A stretch of DNA of 64,000 bases, taken from Leguminivora glycinivorella. Its lineage: Eukaryota; Arthropoda; Insecta; Lepidoptera; Tortricidae. Positions 12,176 to 23,141 of this stretch are shown piece by piece. A model generated the notes under the pieces. That model did not search any database. It was not told the origin of the DNA and saw nothing but the letters and a program-made list of their open reading frames with translations. Made by a program: the position numbers and the translations under genes. The stretch covers positions 18,147,848 through 18,211,847 of the forward strand of contig NC_062979.1 in NCBI RefSeq assembly GCF_023078275.1, written 5' to 3'. Position 1 is the first letter of the stretch; every line of letters begins with the position of its first letter.

Positions 12176-12419
12176 GCTAAAAAGGAAAAAGAACAAGAAG
12201 TTCTTGTTTTTTTCAATGGAAAAGACATTACCGGTAGCAATTTCTTACAGTAAATTATTTTACATCTTATATAAAAGCTTTTGTTTGATTGAAATACCTA
12301 AGCGTAACCCATTACGTAAGCAGTTTTTCGAGACTTTGTTATATTCCACCGTCGTCAATCTTGTACAAAAAAATCTCAGTAATCCTAGATTTGCTGGAAT
12401 CCTAACTTAATGACCTGTC

Positions 12420-13325
12420 TGTCTCAATTGTATTCGAAACAGGATAATCTCAATGTTTCTTTCTTTTCGAAAGACCATTGAATTGTTATTACTGTATTTA
12501 CTGTTATTAGTTACTATTTTGCTATACCTACGCGCATTTTTATTTATTAAATAACTTTATTAATATTGTTTTATAGACAGTACAGGACATAGAAATAAAA
12601 AAAATAGAAAATTGATCAATAAATAAACCAACTATTTCTAATAAAACCATAAAAAAAATGATCAATAAATAAAACAACTATGGTTTACTTGGAAGAAAGA
12701 TAATGTAGAAGAAACATTTTTTTAACCTGACAAACAGGGAATAAATGTACTTGTTTCATCAAAAAACTGAATGAGTTATGGATAAATCTAAATCTTCACT
12801 CTCCGCGGAACAGTGTGTAAATCGCCTTAGTTTCTGCATAATTTAAAAATGTATTGCACCATTTGAACCCATATTTTTCCACTTCAACCCCCGTAAAGTG
12901 CAGCCTGCTGCCTTTAAAACGTCGAGCGCTTTGCTATTTTGTGATAAACTTCAAAAGTTATGTCCCTGTGTTTTGGTTTTTCATTTTTATACGACATGGT
13001 TGTAAATAAAATAGGTGAATAGTGCTTGATATTTTGCACTAGTTTATTTTATCAAAAGAGATATACTTTCTAAACCAATTTTGTATCTCGGACAATAGGC
13101 TACTTTCCTCTTAGTCAAATCAGCTTCTTTTTAAGAACCCTGAAAACGATTTTGAACAACTTGCTAATATGGAATTAATATGAAATCGAGTTGAGAGACG
13201 TCACGGTCAACTGATTTATTTTATATATTTCTATCTGATTTATAAAATATAAATTGGGAGTTAAAAATAACTTCTGTCCCTGTTTTTCTATAATTATCTG
13301 ATGCTTTATTTCGTGCATGGTATAA
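12420..13325. other. Intergenic, with a small duplication
   Basis: AT-rich sequence. A short stretch TGATCAATAAATAAA with CAACTAT appears twice (about 12613-12637 and 12659-12681). No gene is supported; the 87-codon minus frame at 13175-13438 has no domain and runs into the neighbouring repeat. Confidence 0.4.
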
Positions 13326-13329
13326 AATA

Positions 13330-13765
13330 TTTTTCCTCTCACTAGCTCAGAAACACGTGTTTTGTCCTTTAATACCAGCGGGTAAAAACGCATTTTATCC
13401 ACTAGTGGGTAAAGTAATTTGACCTTGAATATAGCCAAATTTTCTGCTTTAAAATTGATAGAAATGGGTGAATCTAGTGATGAAGATGTTTTACCACATG
13501 TGGAACTACTGGCAGCAGTAATAAACGCATTTTTTGCGTTGTGCTTTCCTCGCTATAGTGAGGGGAAAAGTTTTGTGTTACACACGGGTGCAAATGTATT
13601 TTACTTATCGTGTGTTGAAGAACTCGCCAAGTTCAGGATTCTATTCTCGAACCACTCGCTTCGCTCGTGGTTCAACTATAGAATCCTTTCACTTGCTCGT
13701 TTTTCAATTCGACACTCGGCGTTAAAATACAACTTTGCCCCCTTGTATAACAAATAACTATTAAG
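13330..13765. mobile_element. CACTAGCTC / CACTCGCTTCGCTCGTG repeat, copy 1
   Basis: A 435-bp block is repeated at 51571-51975 with the same order of motifs: CACTAGCTC, AACACGTG, CCAGCGGGTAAA, GTGGAACTACTGG and the palindrome CCACTCGCTTCGCTCGTGG. The second copy lacks about 45 bp in the middle. The ORFs inside (up to 112 codons) are not conserved between copies, so I treat them as chance. Confidence 0.7.
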
Positions 13766-14069
13766 TACAGTCAAGTTGCCTATGCCAGGGACACTGGGAC
13801 TGGGATACTATGCACTTAAGCCATGTTAACAAATGTCTATCTAAGGATCATAGCTTTTAATAAAATATTTCGAATTGTGTAAAAACATGTTCCATAATGT
13901 CATTATCCAGGGAGGGACATGAGGACTTCGACACGCCGTCCCCTTTCCTCATATAATGTTGTTCTCACACTTGGCTGTCATAAATGTTATACAATATATC
14001 ACAGTGTGACAGAGACAGCGCGCCATCGCGCCATCGCGCTGTTCCTGTCACACCATGTTATAATAACAT

Positions 14070-14536
14070 TTTTTCTACTCCCGAACTGTTATTCGTCATT
14101 TACAGGGTCGAGCATAGATTGTTAAAACCCTACATAAAAGATGCCCGCCCCCGCCCGGCGCCCCGCGCACCCACGCATACGATATAGCTCTTAAAGTATT
14201 GTTAGGTAGCCTTAAAGGGATATAGCGTTGGTGCGCGGGGCGCCAGGCGTTGCGGCGGCGCGGGGGAGTGCGAGCGACGGGGTGAGTGCAGGATCATTAC
14301 AGAGGACAAGTCAAAATACAGGGAACAGTGCGAATTTCACGAAAGTTATTCTAGAAAACTATTAAAAAGTAAGTGCATGGTCGTAGAAAAAGTATTGTAA
14401 TTTGTATGCAACGGTGTTTAACTGAGTCAAAAAATACTCGTGGCGTCTTAATAACAATTTTTGGTTTCGCCTCAAATTGTTACCCACGCCACTCGTCTTT
14501 TTTGACTTCCTTGAAACGCCTGTTGCATAAAATACT
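14070..14536 (+). repeat. 467-bp GC-rich block, inverted copy A
   Basis: The block is matched in reverse at 20789-21255 over its whole length. It includes a strongly GC-rich hairpin, GGCGCCCCGCGCACC paired with GGTGCGCGGGGCGCC, around ATATAGCTCTTAAAG. The outer parts read ACTCGTGGCGTCTTAATAAC and GACGAGTGGCGTGGG (complement). Confidence 0.8.
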
Positions 14537-14985
14537 ATATAAGAGCCAGTGTGGGAGCATCATAATCACAAACACCTCTACAAATATCGCAACGTCGCAA
14601 ATCAGTAGGTTTATATTGGAAGGCGGTCTTCCCCCGTGTTTGTCCTGCACTTTACATGGATCCAATCATGACCGAGGGTTTTAAAACGGGGTGTCAATGA
14701 CCCGGGGACGTCGCGTAAATCGGTTTATAGATTGTTTACATCTATCTTAAGGGGCTAGAGTACAAAACAGATGGGCATTACATGGTGCTTTAAAATTTGT
14801 CTTAAACCAAATCAATAGGTACTTATTTTGTACCAAAAACTAAGGTTTTATACGTCTTCTATCCAAAATTTAAAATAAAATCGAATGTTAAATATTTAAT
14901 TTCTTGTTTATTTCATTTTTGAGAATTAAAAATTAGGTCTTTATTTACCCATTATATACCTTAATACACAGTAGTACTGAACAGT

Positions 14986-15128
14986 AACGCCGTGTCTTGC
15001 GTGGGCGACGGTCGCGCGACCGTCGCCGTCGCGTCTCATACTTCCATATCGATAAGGTTTGATTTCGTATGCGTCGCATCGCCGTCGCGCGACCATCGCG
15101 CGACCGTCGCCCACGCAAGCCACGGCTT
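14986..15128. mobile_element. MITE, CGTGTCTTGCGTGGGCGACGG family, copy 1
   Basis: Imperfect terminal inverted repeats GCGTGGGCGACGGTCGCGCG and CGCGCGACCGTCGCCCACGC enclose ATCGATAAGGTTTGATTTCG. A second copy is at 60978-61132. Each arm also contains its own palindrome (GGTCGCGCGACC). It is highly CpG-rich. Confidence 0.85.
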
Positions 15129-15385
15129 AAGTAACTGTTCAAGTAAGTAGGTAACTATTTAATCTTTAAAAATGTCAGCAATAAAAGTTTGCCAAATAAA
15201 CAGTTGCGTTGACGTATTGTGTATCTGAGTACCCTTGAACGTAATTATTATGTGGATAGACATTTGTCATCATTAAATAATAAAACGTACAGTTGTGTGC
15301 CTACTTAAATGAACTTTATTAAAAACCATTTATTTATTTCAGCTTAAAACTTAATAGCTAGCTTACAGAGAACATCGAGCGAAGA

Positions 15386-15642
15386 AAATAAATAAATAAA
15401 TATTGGGGCACACCTTACACAGATCAACCTAGACCCAAACTAAGCGAAGCTTGTACTATGGCTACTAGGCGACGATAAACTTACTGATATAGAGAAATAC
15501 ATACATAAATACATAAAAAACATCCATGACTCAGGGACAAATATCTGTGTTCATCACACAAATAAATGCCCTTACCGGGATTCGAACCCGGGACCGCGGC
15601 TTAGCAGGCAGGGTCACTACGCGCTAGGCCAGACCGGTGGTC
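15386..15642 (-). mobile_element. tRNA-headed SINE, GGTCTGGC family, copy 1
   Basis: On the minus strand the head has an A-box-like region GGTCTGGCCTAGCGCGTAGT and a B box GGTTCGAATCCCGG. A conserved body follows (GGGCATTTATTTGTGTGATG, CATGGATGTTTT) and then an A/T-rich tail of AAATA repeats. Copies lie at 16556-16810, 33546-33812 and 62478-62701. Confidence 0.85.
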
Positions 15643-16025
15643 TAATAATCCTAGGTATACCATAGTACCTTATCCCGAAGTTCAAAGTCCAGAGTTCAAA
15701 CATACCGTGCGTTTGTTACTCGATTCTCGAATATATTGGAAAAGTTAACGAGTTGCGCCCTGCACTTGTATTGTTGCGCAAAACTCGAATCGCTAAAGTT
15801 AAATTGGAGATCACTATCGTGGATTTGAATCTACGACCCCTTTGTCTGTTCTGTTGTAAGTGTTTGTGCCAGGTAAGGTCGTTCGGACAGTTTTATGGAG
15901 ATAGCCTGGATAGTCATCAAAGGATTACCTGGGAAATGGAAATGCACCTTTTCGATGGGAAATAATTTAAGCTAACGGGGTGTAAAATGATGATTTTATA
16001 GGTATTTTTAAGAATCTATGTGATA

Positions 16026-16194
16026 ATAAACTGAAATTGATACCACACACTAAAGAAAAAAGCGATCACCACCCGTGCCGGCGGTCGGGTGGTGTAATGG
16101 TTTGAGCACGTCAGCACCCGGGTTCGATTCCCGGCTTCGCCACCAGTGGGCTTGATCGCTTTTTATTTAGTGTATGGTATCAATTTCAGTTTAT
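16026..16194 (+). mobile_element. MITE with about 40-bp terminal inverted repeats enclosing a tRNA-like sequence
   Basis: The ends are ATAAACTGAAATTGATACCA and TGGTATCAATTTCAGTTTAT, continuing inward as near-complementary ACACTAAA...GCGATCA and TGATCGC...TTTAGTGT. Between them sits a 66-nt tRNA-like sequence (see next entry). Total length is 169 bp. SINEs lack long inverted ends and MITEs normally lack tRNA heads, so the combination is unusual. Confidence 0.75.
16080..16145 (+). tRNA. tRNA-like sequence with encoded CCA, shortened anticodon region (probably not functional)
   Basis: There is an A-box-like TGGTGTAATGGTTTGAGCA, an intact T arm and B box (CCGGGTTCGATTCCCGG), an acceptor 3' strand CTTCGCC, a discriminator A and CCA. 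The 5' acceptor strand GGCGGTC pairs with only the first four or five bases. About ten bases of the anticodon arm or variable region are missing compared with a 72-nt tRNA, so no anticodon can be assigned. Genomic CCA suggests descent from a processed tRNA or tRNA-primed cDNA. Confidence 0.45.
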
Positions 16195-16555
16195 AATTTA
16201 TATACATATAGTAGTGTTAGGTACTAAGGTACTAAAAAAAACAAATCAAAAAAATATTTAATAAAATAATTTGAGTTGTTCCCTACGATCTATCTATGTG
16301 ATACTTAGGCGACAATGATGTACAGTGAACTGCGAAATTGCATGGAGAAATTATGAATGAATTCATTGATAAATTCGCCATGCACTTTTGCAGCTGATAG
16401 TACCTTCCACGAATATAAGTATTAAAATAAGTAACATCATTGGTTGATTCTCAAAACAAAAAAAAGCCAATAGGTACTCGGTTCTTATAAAGTCACACGT
16501 GTATTTTCAAAATAGGTAGGCAGAGCAGAACTGAACGAGTTTCATTGTCAATTAA

Positions 16556-16810
16556 CGACCGGTCTGGCGCAGTCGGTAGTGACCCGTCTTCTACGCCGCG
16601 GTCCCGGGTTCGAATCTCGATAAGGGCATTTAAATATTTGTGTGACGATCACAGATATTTTGTTCCTGTCATGGATGTTTTCTATGTATATACGTATTTA
16701 TATATTATATATATAACGAGTACCCACAACACAGGCCTTCTTGAGCTTATCGTGGGCCTCAGTCAATCTGTGTAAGAATGTCCTATAATATTTATTTTTT
16801 ATTATTATTT
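16556..16810 (+). mobile_element. tRNA-headed SINE, GGTCTGGC family, copy 2
   Basis: The head is CGACCGGTCTGGCGCAGTCG with the B box GGTTCGAATCTCGA (one change from consensus), followed by the shared body (TGATCACAGATATTT-like, CATGGATGTTTTCTATG) and CGTGGGCCTCAGTCAATCTG before an AT-rich tail. Confidence 0.85.
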
Positions 16811-16967
16811 ATTAATTAATTAAGGTATTGGTAGTGGGAATTGTCTCAGGATGTAGGTTGTAGCTATTATTGTGTATTTCAATATCTTCTTATCTGTATG
16901 ACCTTCCTATGTCTGTTTTTTCCCCAATAAAGAAAATAAAATAAAAAATATTAAAATAATTTGTCAT

Positions 16968-17040
16968 ATTGCAGTGACAGGTTTAGCCAACCAGCCCACA
17001 CCACAATTGACCGCTGAATTAAAGGAGGTGGTGACATTTT
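16968..17040 (+). repeat. Fragment of the GGCAGAGCACATGAAAC element
   Basis: ATTGCAGTGACAGG, CCAACCAGCC, CCACAATT and GGTGGTGA match part of the block at 21514-21758 and 63565-63800. Confidence 0.45.
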
Positions 17041-17296
17041 TATTAATCTAAGTTATGTTTTGATCGAACTCTCTAGGATTTATGGAGTTACAACTCCCTT
17101 ACTTATTCCTCTGTGTTCTTACTTAATCATCTTTCCTTTTGAATTTATAAAGCAGCATAAAATAAAATCAGCTTTCTACCTGTAGGAAACAAAAGTCAAT
17201 CCATTTGGGATTTTGAGACATTGTGGACTTCCTTTTGTTCGAGCCACTCATCGTCACAGTAAAATGGGCGTCAGTATTGAAACTTCATTACTCTTA

Positions 17297-17414
17297 GGCC
17301 CACTTGCACCAAGCACTTAACTCGGGGTTAGTGGGATGTCAACTGTCAAATTCCATATAAAATGGTGGGTTAACCCGAGGGTTAACCCTCCATTTTCGTT
17401 GGCGCAAGTGGCCC
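17297..17414. mobile_element. MITE, GGCCCACTTGCACCAA family
   Basis: The ends GGCCCACTTGCACCAA and TTGGCGCAAGTGGCCC, with internal complementary GGGGTTAG and GGTTAACCCGAGGGTTAACC, form a 118-bp hairpin. It is a lepidopteran MITE type with no coding capacity. Confidence 0.85.
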
Positions 17415-17479
17415 TTAGCACTCTTACTAGACTTCCAGATTAGGGTACATAGATAACATTAAACACGTTAATTTCTCGC

Positions 17480-17730
17480 TTTTTGTTCACATTTTTTAAA
17501 GACACACACGGGACGAATGCGATAAAATAACAGTTTTACCTTTTATCCAACGTTTCGGCTAGGTTGCACTAGCTGTGGTCGCGGAGACTGACGTCCCAGC
17601 GAAGTGTCAATGGAGATGTAAACAACACCAAACTACCCGATATTCGTTTTTATAAATGTTCGGGGTAGACAAATAAAATTGACCTACCCGTATTTGTTCA
17701 ATGCGTTCGATCCGTGTGTCTTTAAAAAAT
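17480..17730 (-). repeat. Penelope-type flank fragment with GAAACGTT core
   Basis: The segment CCAACGTTTCGGCTAGGTTG...CTGTGGTCGCGGAGACTGACG has the same arrangement as the Penelope-associated block (CCGACGTTTCGAAC...GTTCGTGGTCA...GTGACTGAGG). On the minus strand a stem GCTAG...CTAGC sits next to CGAAACGTT. Assignment to a second Penelope subfamily is inference. Confidence 0.4.
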
Positions 17731-18321
17731 AGATAATATTTTGTATTAAATTTAAATGTAAGTACTTACCACCAGTTTAACCATTCAAGGTAACTATTAG
17801 CAGTATTCTTCAGACACGTCGTCTGAAATATAACTGGCCACTCCACAAAATACATTTTTGGAGTTTATATTCTTGTGGTGCTTTATTTACGACCTAGTGT
17901 AAAATAATATATTTGAAATGCAGTCAAATACAAATACTCTCCACCGCAACCAAAAGTCCAACATTTTTTCCTAATGCTTTGCTTAATCCATTCTAACCTG
18001 CGTGGAATCCCTACTCCGCCACAAGGAGCCGGCAAACATTCCTCCCGTTCCATTAACTAATTGTTAATTATCTCTCCCCTGTCTACCCTCCAACGATGAC
18101 ATCTTGATGGAGATGCCAAATTAATATTTTTTCCAAAGGGGACGCTGGGGATGTACGGTTTTGCTCATTTTAAGTGCTCGTGATTAAGTTTTAATGACAT
18201 TTTCGGTTACTTTTCCTGTCTGTTAAGTGCATCCGTTGTTTAATCAATACTAGAATTACTTTAATCTTTACAACACTGGCGTAGAAGGAACAACTCTGAT
18301 ATTAAATAGGCTACTTGACCC

Positions 18322-18738
18322 TTTTTTAACCGACTTCAAAAAAGGAGGAGGTTCTCAATTCGACTGAATGTTTTTTTTTTTTTGTATGTTACTCGATATC
18401 TCCGAGAATCGTGGACCTATTTTCAAAATTTTTTTTTGATCGAACGGGTATAACCCCGAGATGGTCCCATTGTCACCAAGTCGGGGTCTGATGATGGGAT
18501 CTTGGAAAAATCGAGGAACTCTTCAAATGTTATAGGCACATGTAATGTTTTTAGTGTATTTTTCAAAGGTAAACCAGTATTTACGCCTGATGGTAATAAT
18601 TTTATGTGACTGAGCTGATGATGGAAGGTCAACTCTTCAATAGTTAGGAGTTAAAGGATAATTCTTTCACTACTGTATATATTTTCGGACTGATACATAT
18701 AATATCACTAGGAACCACTAAAAATCAACAAATAAATT
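18322..18738 (-). mobile_element. Body of composite foldback element, copy 1
   Basis: The outer end carries AACCGACTTCAAAAAAGG; the rest matches 26690-27247 and 61461-61880 in the opposite orientation. A 69-codon minus frame (18423-18632) contains TFHHQLSHIKLLPS and LKTLHVPITFEEF, which are also readable in the other two copies, each with different breaks. Together with the neighbouring palindrome it makes one 0.8-kb element whose ends AACCGACTTC and AACCGCCTTC form short inverted repeats. Confidence 0.7.
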
Positions 18739-19125
18739 AACTTTTTAACAAAAAATAAAACCGCCTTCAAAAAAAGCGTGTTACAAAACACGGAGAAACT
18801 AAAAAGCCAAAAATAATAAACCTTCGAATTCAGATTTCTTATCGGATTGCAATAATCTAAACATCCAAATTATAAACAAATCAATTATTTTTGGAGTCGG
18901 GGCCAGCCTGCGTATGGTTGGGTGGAGCAAACAGGAAATAGCAAGGCGACGAACAGGTCTGGTACCGACTACAAAAATAATTGATTTGTTTATAATTTGG
19001 ATGTTTAGATTATTGCAATCCGATAAGAAATCTGAATTCGAAGGTTTATTATTTTTGGCTTTTTAGTTTCTCCGTGTTTTGTAACACGCTTTTTTGAAGG
19101 CGGTTTTATTTTTTGTTAAAAAGTT
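18739..19125. repeat. Near-perfect palindrome, arms about 154 bp, loop about 79 bp
   Basis: The left arm (18739-18893) and right arm (18972-19125) read as reverse complements with almost no mismatch. Both carry this copy's private variants: CTTCGAATTC, CGGATTGCAATAATC and AAAAAAGCGTG. The loop includes GCCAGCCTGCGTATGGTTGG. Confidence 0.9.
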
Positions 19126-19129
19126 ATTT

Positions 19130-20640
19130 AAGTCTGTCTTATATGATAAAGTACTGTCCAATTAACCGAAATAAAATATTACCATATTTTATTAGGACTT
19201 AAAACCTGCTTATTAGAATTGAAAGAGCGAGCGATTCTGAGTGGAAACCACATAAAAAATTCCAAATCCAAAAAAAAAGTTCAAAGATGTCCTTGAAAAA
19301 AAAAATGGCCCACGTAAACGTGAAGTTCGAAATTTGTTCTTCTTCTTACTAAAATTCATATGTGAAAACTTGGAAATGATTCACAGTCTAAACCTATTGA
19401 AAAGCCCGACGCCAAACATTATTTCGTCGCTAGACTTGCAAGCTTTGAACCGGGAAACATGCAAGATAGCAGCGACAGTAGGCCCAGTTTTAATTTTAAT
19501 ATGGTCATTCCTAAAGTTTTTGTACATACATTATTATGTTCATCAGAAGTTCTAGAGTTGAATTTACATATTTCTTAAGTTAGCAATCATTCAATTTTGA
19601 AAAATCAGCGGCTTAAAATATATTTAACCAAAAAATTATGTACCTGTCTCTAAAAAATTTTTAGCCTATTTCTTAATTCGTGTTATTACAATGTATGTGA
19701 TATAATATCAAGATAAGAGTTTAAACTAGGTACCTACGTATATTTCTTTGCTGTAGATATTGCTTTAGTGCCATGCAAATTCATAGGTAATACATATTTT
19801 GTTATATTTGAAATACCTAATATATTATAGTGGTGAAGTTAATCCATACAAGTGAAAGTTTTCACACCTAACTAGGTACCAGGTAAGGTGCCTACTTTCA
19901 CTCATTACATCCTTATCTGTAATATAATTATTATTTATCGTATGGCGTGGAAGAAGACAGTACTGTTGCCAGGATGTTATGGTTTTCATCCATCCCGGGT
20001 GATCATAACTAAGGTGTAGCAAAACTATTCTTCTGTATGTTTTCTCCACTACACGTGGGTGGTCCCATACATTAACGGGCTATATAGTTCGGACTTCGGA
20101 ACTTCGCAGATGGAAATTAAAACTTGTACATGTACAGTTTGTAGATTTTTCGAAAAATATGTTTGTAATTCAACAGTTCTTTTACGGTCCTGTTTCACCT
20201 CACTTTCCCCAACATGCGCAATATTAAAAATAATTCTTAAATCATCAAAGAGAGTTTATTATTTTTGATAATTGAGGTAAACATTATTGAAGAAGGTGTC
20301 CTCCACCTGCTTATTTTTAATAAATCGAAGTTCCTTTGCGCCGCCAAAAATTCTTCATGCCTTTCTCGATCCGGCAGGTAGTTTCATTCAGCTAAAAGCA
20401 TCAGAACGTTAAACTACAGCGGGTCATCGACCTCACTTAGACTTTTGGTCCCTCCGAGACTAATATAAATAGAAGGTTTCACAGTACACTGAGCCGAGTT
20501 TATATTTTTGTTGATCCGAAAGAAACTTTTCCTTTTGAACAAGTCTACAAAAAGTACCCTGCAATAAAATGAAACCCAGAGCCCTTAACAAATAAATAGT
20601 AGAGGACTCTTCGAGATCAGGTTTGAAATGTCACTTTGAT
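19130..20640. other. Intergenic, no supported gene
   Basis: AT-rich sequence with small frames (up to 74 codons) that have no features. I see no element ends and no tRNA-like boxes. Confidence 0.4.
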
Positions 20641-20649
20641 TTCGTCTTA

Positions 20650-20722
20650 GGTTACCTAGAGTTCAATTTTATTGACTGTAAACTCACATAAGAGTTCAAT
20701 TTTATTGACTGTAATCTCAAAA
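20650..20722. repeat. Two-unit tandem repeat
   Basis: The stretch GAGTTCAATTTTATTGACTG followed by TAA(A/T)CTCA occurs twice in succession about 45 bp apart. Confidence 0.6.
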
Positions 20723-20788
20723 CGCAACTAAGTGGAGTTCCACTTAAATTACGTTTAAGTTTACACTTAAGATACCTTGGCCATTAAT

Positions 20789-21255
20789 AGTATTTTATGC
20801 AACAGGCGTTTAAAGGAGGTCAAAAAAGACGAGTGGCGTGGGTAACAATTTGAGGCGAAGTCGAAAATTGTTATTAAGACGCCACGAGTATTTTTTGACT
20901 CAGTTAAACACCGTTGCATACAATACTTTTTCTACGACCATGCACTTACTTTTGAATAGTTTTCTAGAATAACTTCCGTGAAATTCGCACTGTTCCCTAT
21001 AAGTATTTTGATTTGTCCTCTGCAATGTTTCTGCACTCACCCTGTCGCTCGCACTCCCCCGCGCCGCCGCCCGCCCCCGTCCGGCGCCCCGCGGCCCGCT
21101 ATATCCCTTAAAGGCTACCTAACAATGCTTTAAGAGCTATATCGTATGCGTGGGTGCGCGGGGCGCCGGGCGGGGGCGGGCATCTTTTATGTAGGGTTTT
21201 AACGATCTATGCACGACACGGTAAATGACGAATAACAGTACGGGAGTAGAAAAAT
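20789..21255 (-). repeat. 467-bp GC-rich block, inverted copy B
   Basis: This is the reverse complement of 14070-14536, 6.2 kb away. The GC core here is longer (CGCCGCCGCCCGCCCCCG) and retains GGTGCGCGGGGCGCC. Each copy can form its own hairpin and the pair can form a long one. Confidence 0.8.
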
Positions 21256-21260
21256 ATTAT

Positions 21261-21406
21261 TAAAGCCTGACCAGAAATAAATGACTACGTGCCATGTTGC
21301 GGAATTTCATTACAACTATTATCTTCATACTGTTCTGAACTGTCACCCCCATACATCGGAATAACAGCGCCCTCCTGACAATAGTCATATTTCTGGTCAG
21401 GCTTTA
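21261..21406. mobile_element. MITE, AAAGCCTGACCAGAAAT family
   Basis: The ends TAAAGCCTGACCAGAAATAA and ATTTCTGGTCAGGCTTTA are complementary over about 18 bp and enclose 146 bp. It abuts GC-rich copy B directly. Confidence 0.9.
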
Positions 21407-21481
21407 CTGACTTAAAACACACTAGCTCCGGACTTAACGCAGTGGAAGTGACTACCAGTAAACAATTTACTTAGACGCGTA

Positions 21482-21758
21482 CTATACATACATACATACA
21501 TACATACATACATACAGTCACGCCTGTGTCCCATGAAGGGGTAGGCAGAGCACATGAAACTACTCAGGTTTCAGTGCCACTCTTGGCAAATAAGGGATTG
21601 AAAGAAAACGAAACTGTGACATTGCAGTGACAGGTTGCCAGCCTCTCGCCTACGCCACAATTTACCCCATATCCCACAGTCGCCTTCTATGACACCCACG
21701 GGAAGAAAGGGGGTGGTGAAATTCTTAACCCGTCACCACACGGGCACGGGCGCGTACT
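21482..21758 (+). mobile_element. GGCAGAGCACATGAAAC repeat with (CATA)n head, copy 1
   Basis: A run of CATA units (21485-21516) is followed by CACGCCTGTGTCCCATGAAG, GGCAGAGCACATGAAACT, CACTCTTGGCAAATAAGGG, TTGCAGTGACAGGTTGCCAG and CCGTCACCACACGGG. Copy 2 at 63545-63800 is nearly identical and also preceded by CATA units. A shorter 5' fragment is at about 62728-62776. Confidence 0.8.
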
Positions 21759-21829
21759 ATAAGAAGTCACAATTTAACCAGTCAATGAAATCACTAGATG
21801 AGAAACACATTCTTTAATCTAAATACTGT

Positions 21830-22940
21830 ATGTATTTTCGAAAACAAAATCAAATATCACATACATATTATAATATATGTATATTCATACTTTATAAAAT
21901 GTTGGTCAATTATTTGCACAGACTTATCGACATCGTGACACACTCGAAGGCCGAACCCGCTAATAATTCGACGCGTAAGCATAATGAGTATCCTAGAGAT
22001 TGTAGAGGTAAACCGGATTTGTTTATACGCTGGCCGTTTATTTACGTGAATTACCTTTTTGAACTTTTATCAATAAATAGTAACGATCTTACTATACAAT
22101 TTGTGTGAAATATGTAATTTGCAATGCAATACCTTTTCTCACATAAAAATGTCAAAGCTTCTTCATAAGTTCCATGTTCTGTTCAACTCGCACTTACCTT
22201 TCGTTGCATTCACACCACCAAAACAGCATAACGTACTGTAAAGTCTTCAGTCTCACTTTTTATTATACCGGATTAACTGGTACGTGATTTAACCGAATCC
22301 GGTAGCTCTTGAAAAATCCGGCCGAAAGACAGGATCCGGAATTTTTAAGAGGATCGGACCGGATTGCAATCCCTAAACCGTCCGTCTGTCACCGCAACTG
22401 CAAAACTAATTAGCAATCAGCAAGTTCCCTGACCCTGCGATTCAGGACGGGAGTTTTAAATTACTCGCCAAATGACTTTGTGCTCTCCAAATCACCCAAA
22501 CATTATTCTAAAGTTTTGAGTACTGGGTGCGCCTTTTGGGAACAGATGACCACATTCTATGACTATACACTTTTAATGTAATTTTTTCTACTCGTCGACT
22601 TTAATCTGTCAATTAGGACACCACAAACTAAACTATAACTGCCGACTTTTCAGTGTTGGATAGTCTTTGACACTTAGTCAACTATAATATTTCATTACAC
22701 TTCGGTTTAGTTAACTGAAAAAAATTCAAAAATAGAACTTCATACAAGTTCTATACTAATTTGCGATACCTGGCAGTTTTTTCTGCATCTGAAACACATT
22801 TTTTTTTATCTATCGCGTTATCGACCAATCACAAACAATTGGTTGCCAGGTAATTCGATGTTGATACAACGGTGAACGACGCTATTAAGATTAATTTTAA
22901 CTTGAATGATGATATTTTTCGTCCATTGATGATGAAGATG
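21830..22940. other. Intergenic; CCGGAT-rich patch
   Basis: No gene is supported; a 92-codon plus frame (21830-22108) has no features. At about 22268-22365 the sequence is rich in CCGGAT/ATCCGG words (ACCGGATTAAC, ATCCGGCC, GGATCCGG, GACCGGATTG), probably a decayed repeat. Confidence 0.4.
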
Positions 22941-22951
22941 ATGACTCATAG

Positions 22952-23096
22952 AAAAAGTATTGTATACAATAGTGATATAATTAAGCTTTTCACTCTCGTA
23001 CCGTACTATTAGGCCACTCAGCAAGCTTCGTGGCCTAAACATGGTACTCGACTGAAAAGCTTTGTATTATATCACGATTGCATAAAATACTATTTT
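22952..23096. mobile_element. MITE, GAAAAAGTATTGTATACAAT family
   Basis: Imperfect inverted arms: TAGTGATATAATTAAGCTTT and AAAGCTTTGTATTATATCAC, with inner AGGCCAC...GTGGCCT, make a 145-bp hairpin with no coding capacity. Confidence 0.7.
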
Positions 23097-23141
23097 GGCA
23101 CGTTTCATTATGTGTGTTGCGTGGGATACATGCATACAGGT

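Noticed and set aside
15386..15642. tRNA genes at the GGTTCGAATCC boxes (also 16556, 30780, 33546, 62478)
   Set aside because: They have A and B boxes but no matching acceptor stems, and are followed by a common SINE body, so they are SINE heads.
18480..18640. Hammerhead ribozyme suggested by CTGATGATGG twice in the foldback body
   Set aside because: No GAAA at a suitable place with pairing stems I and III could be drawn.
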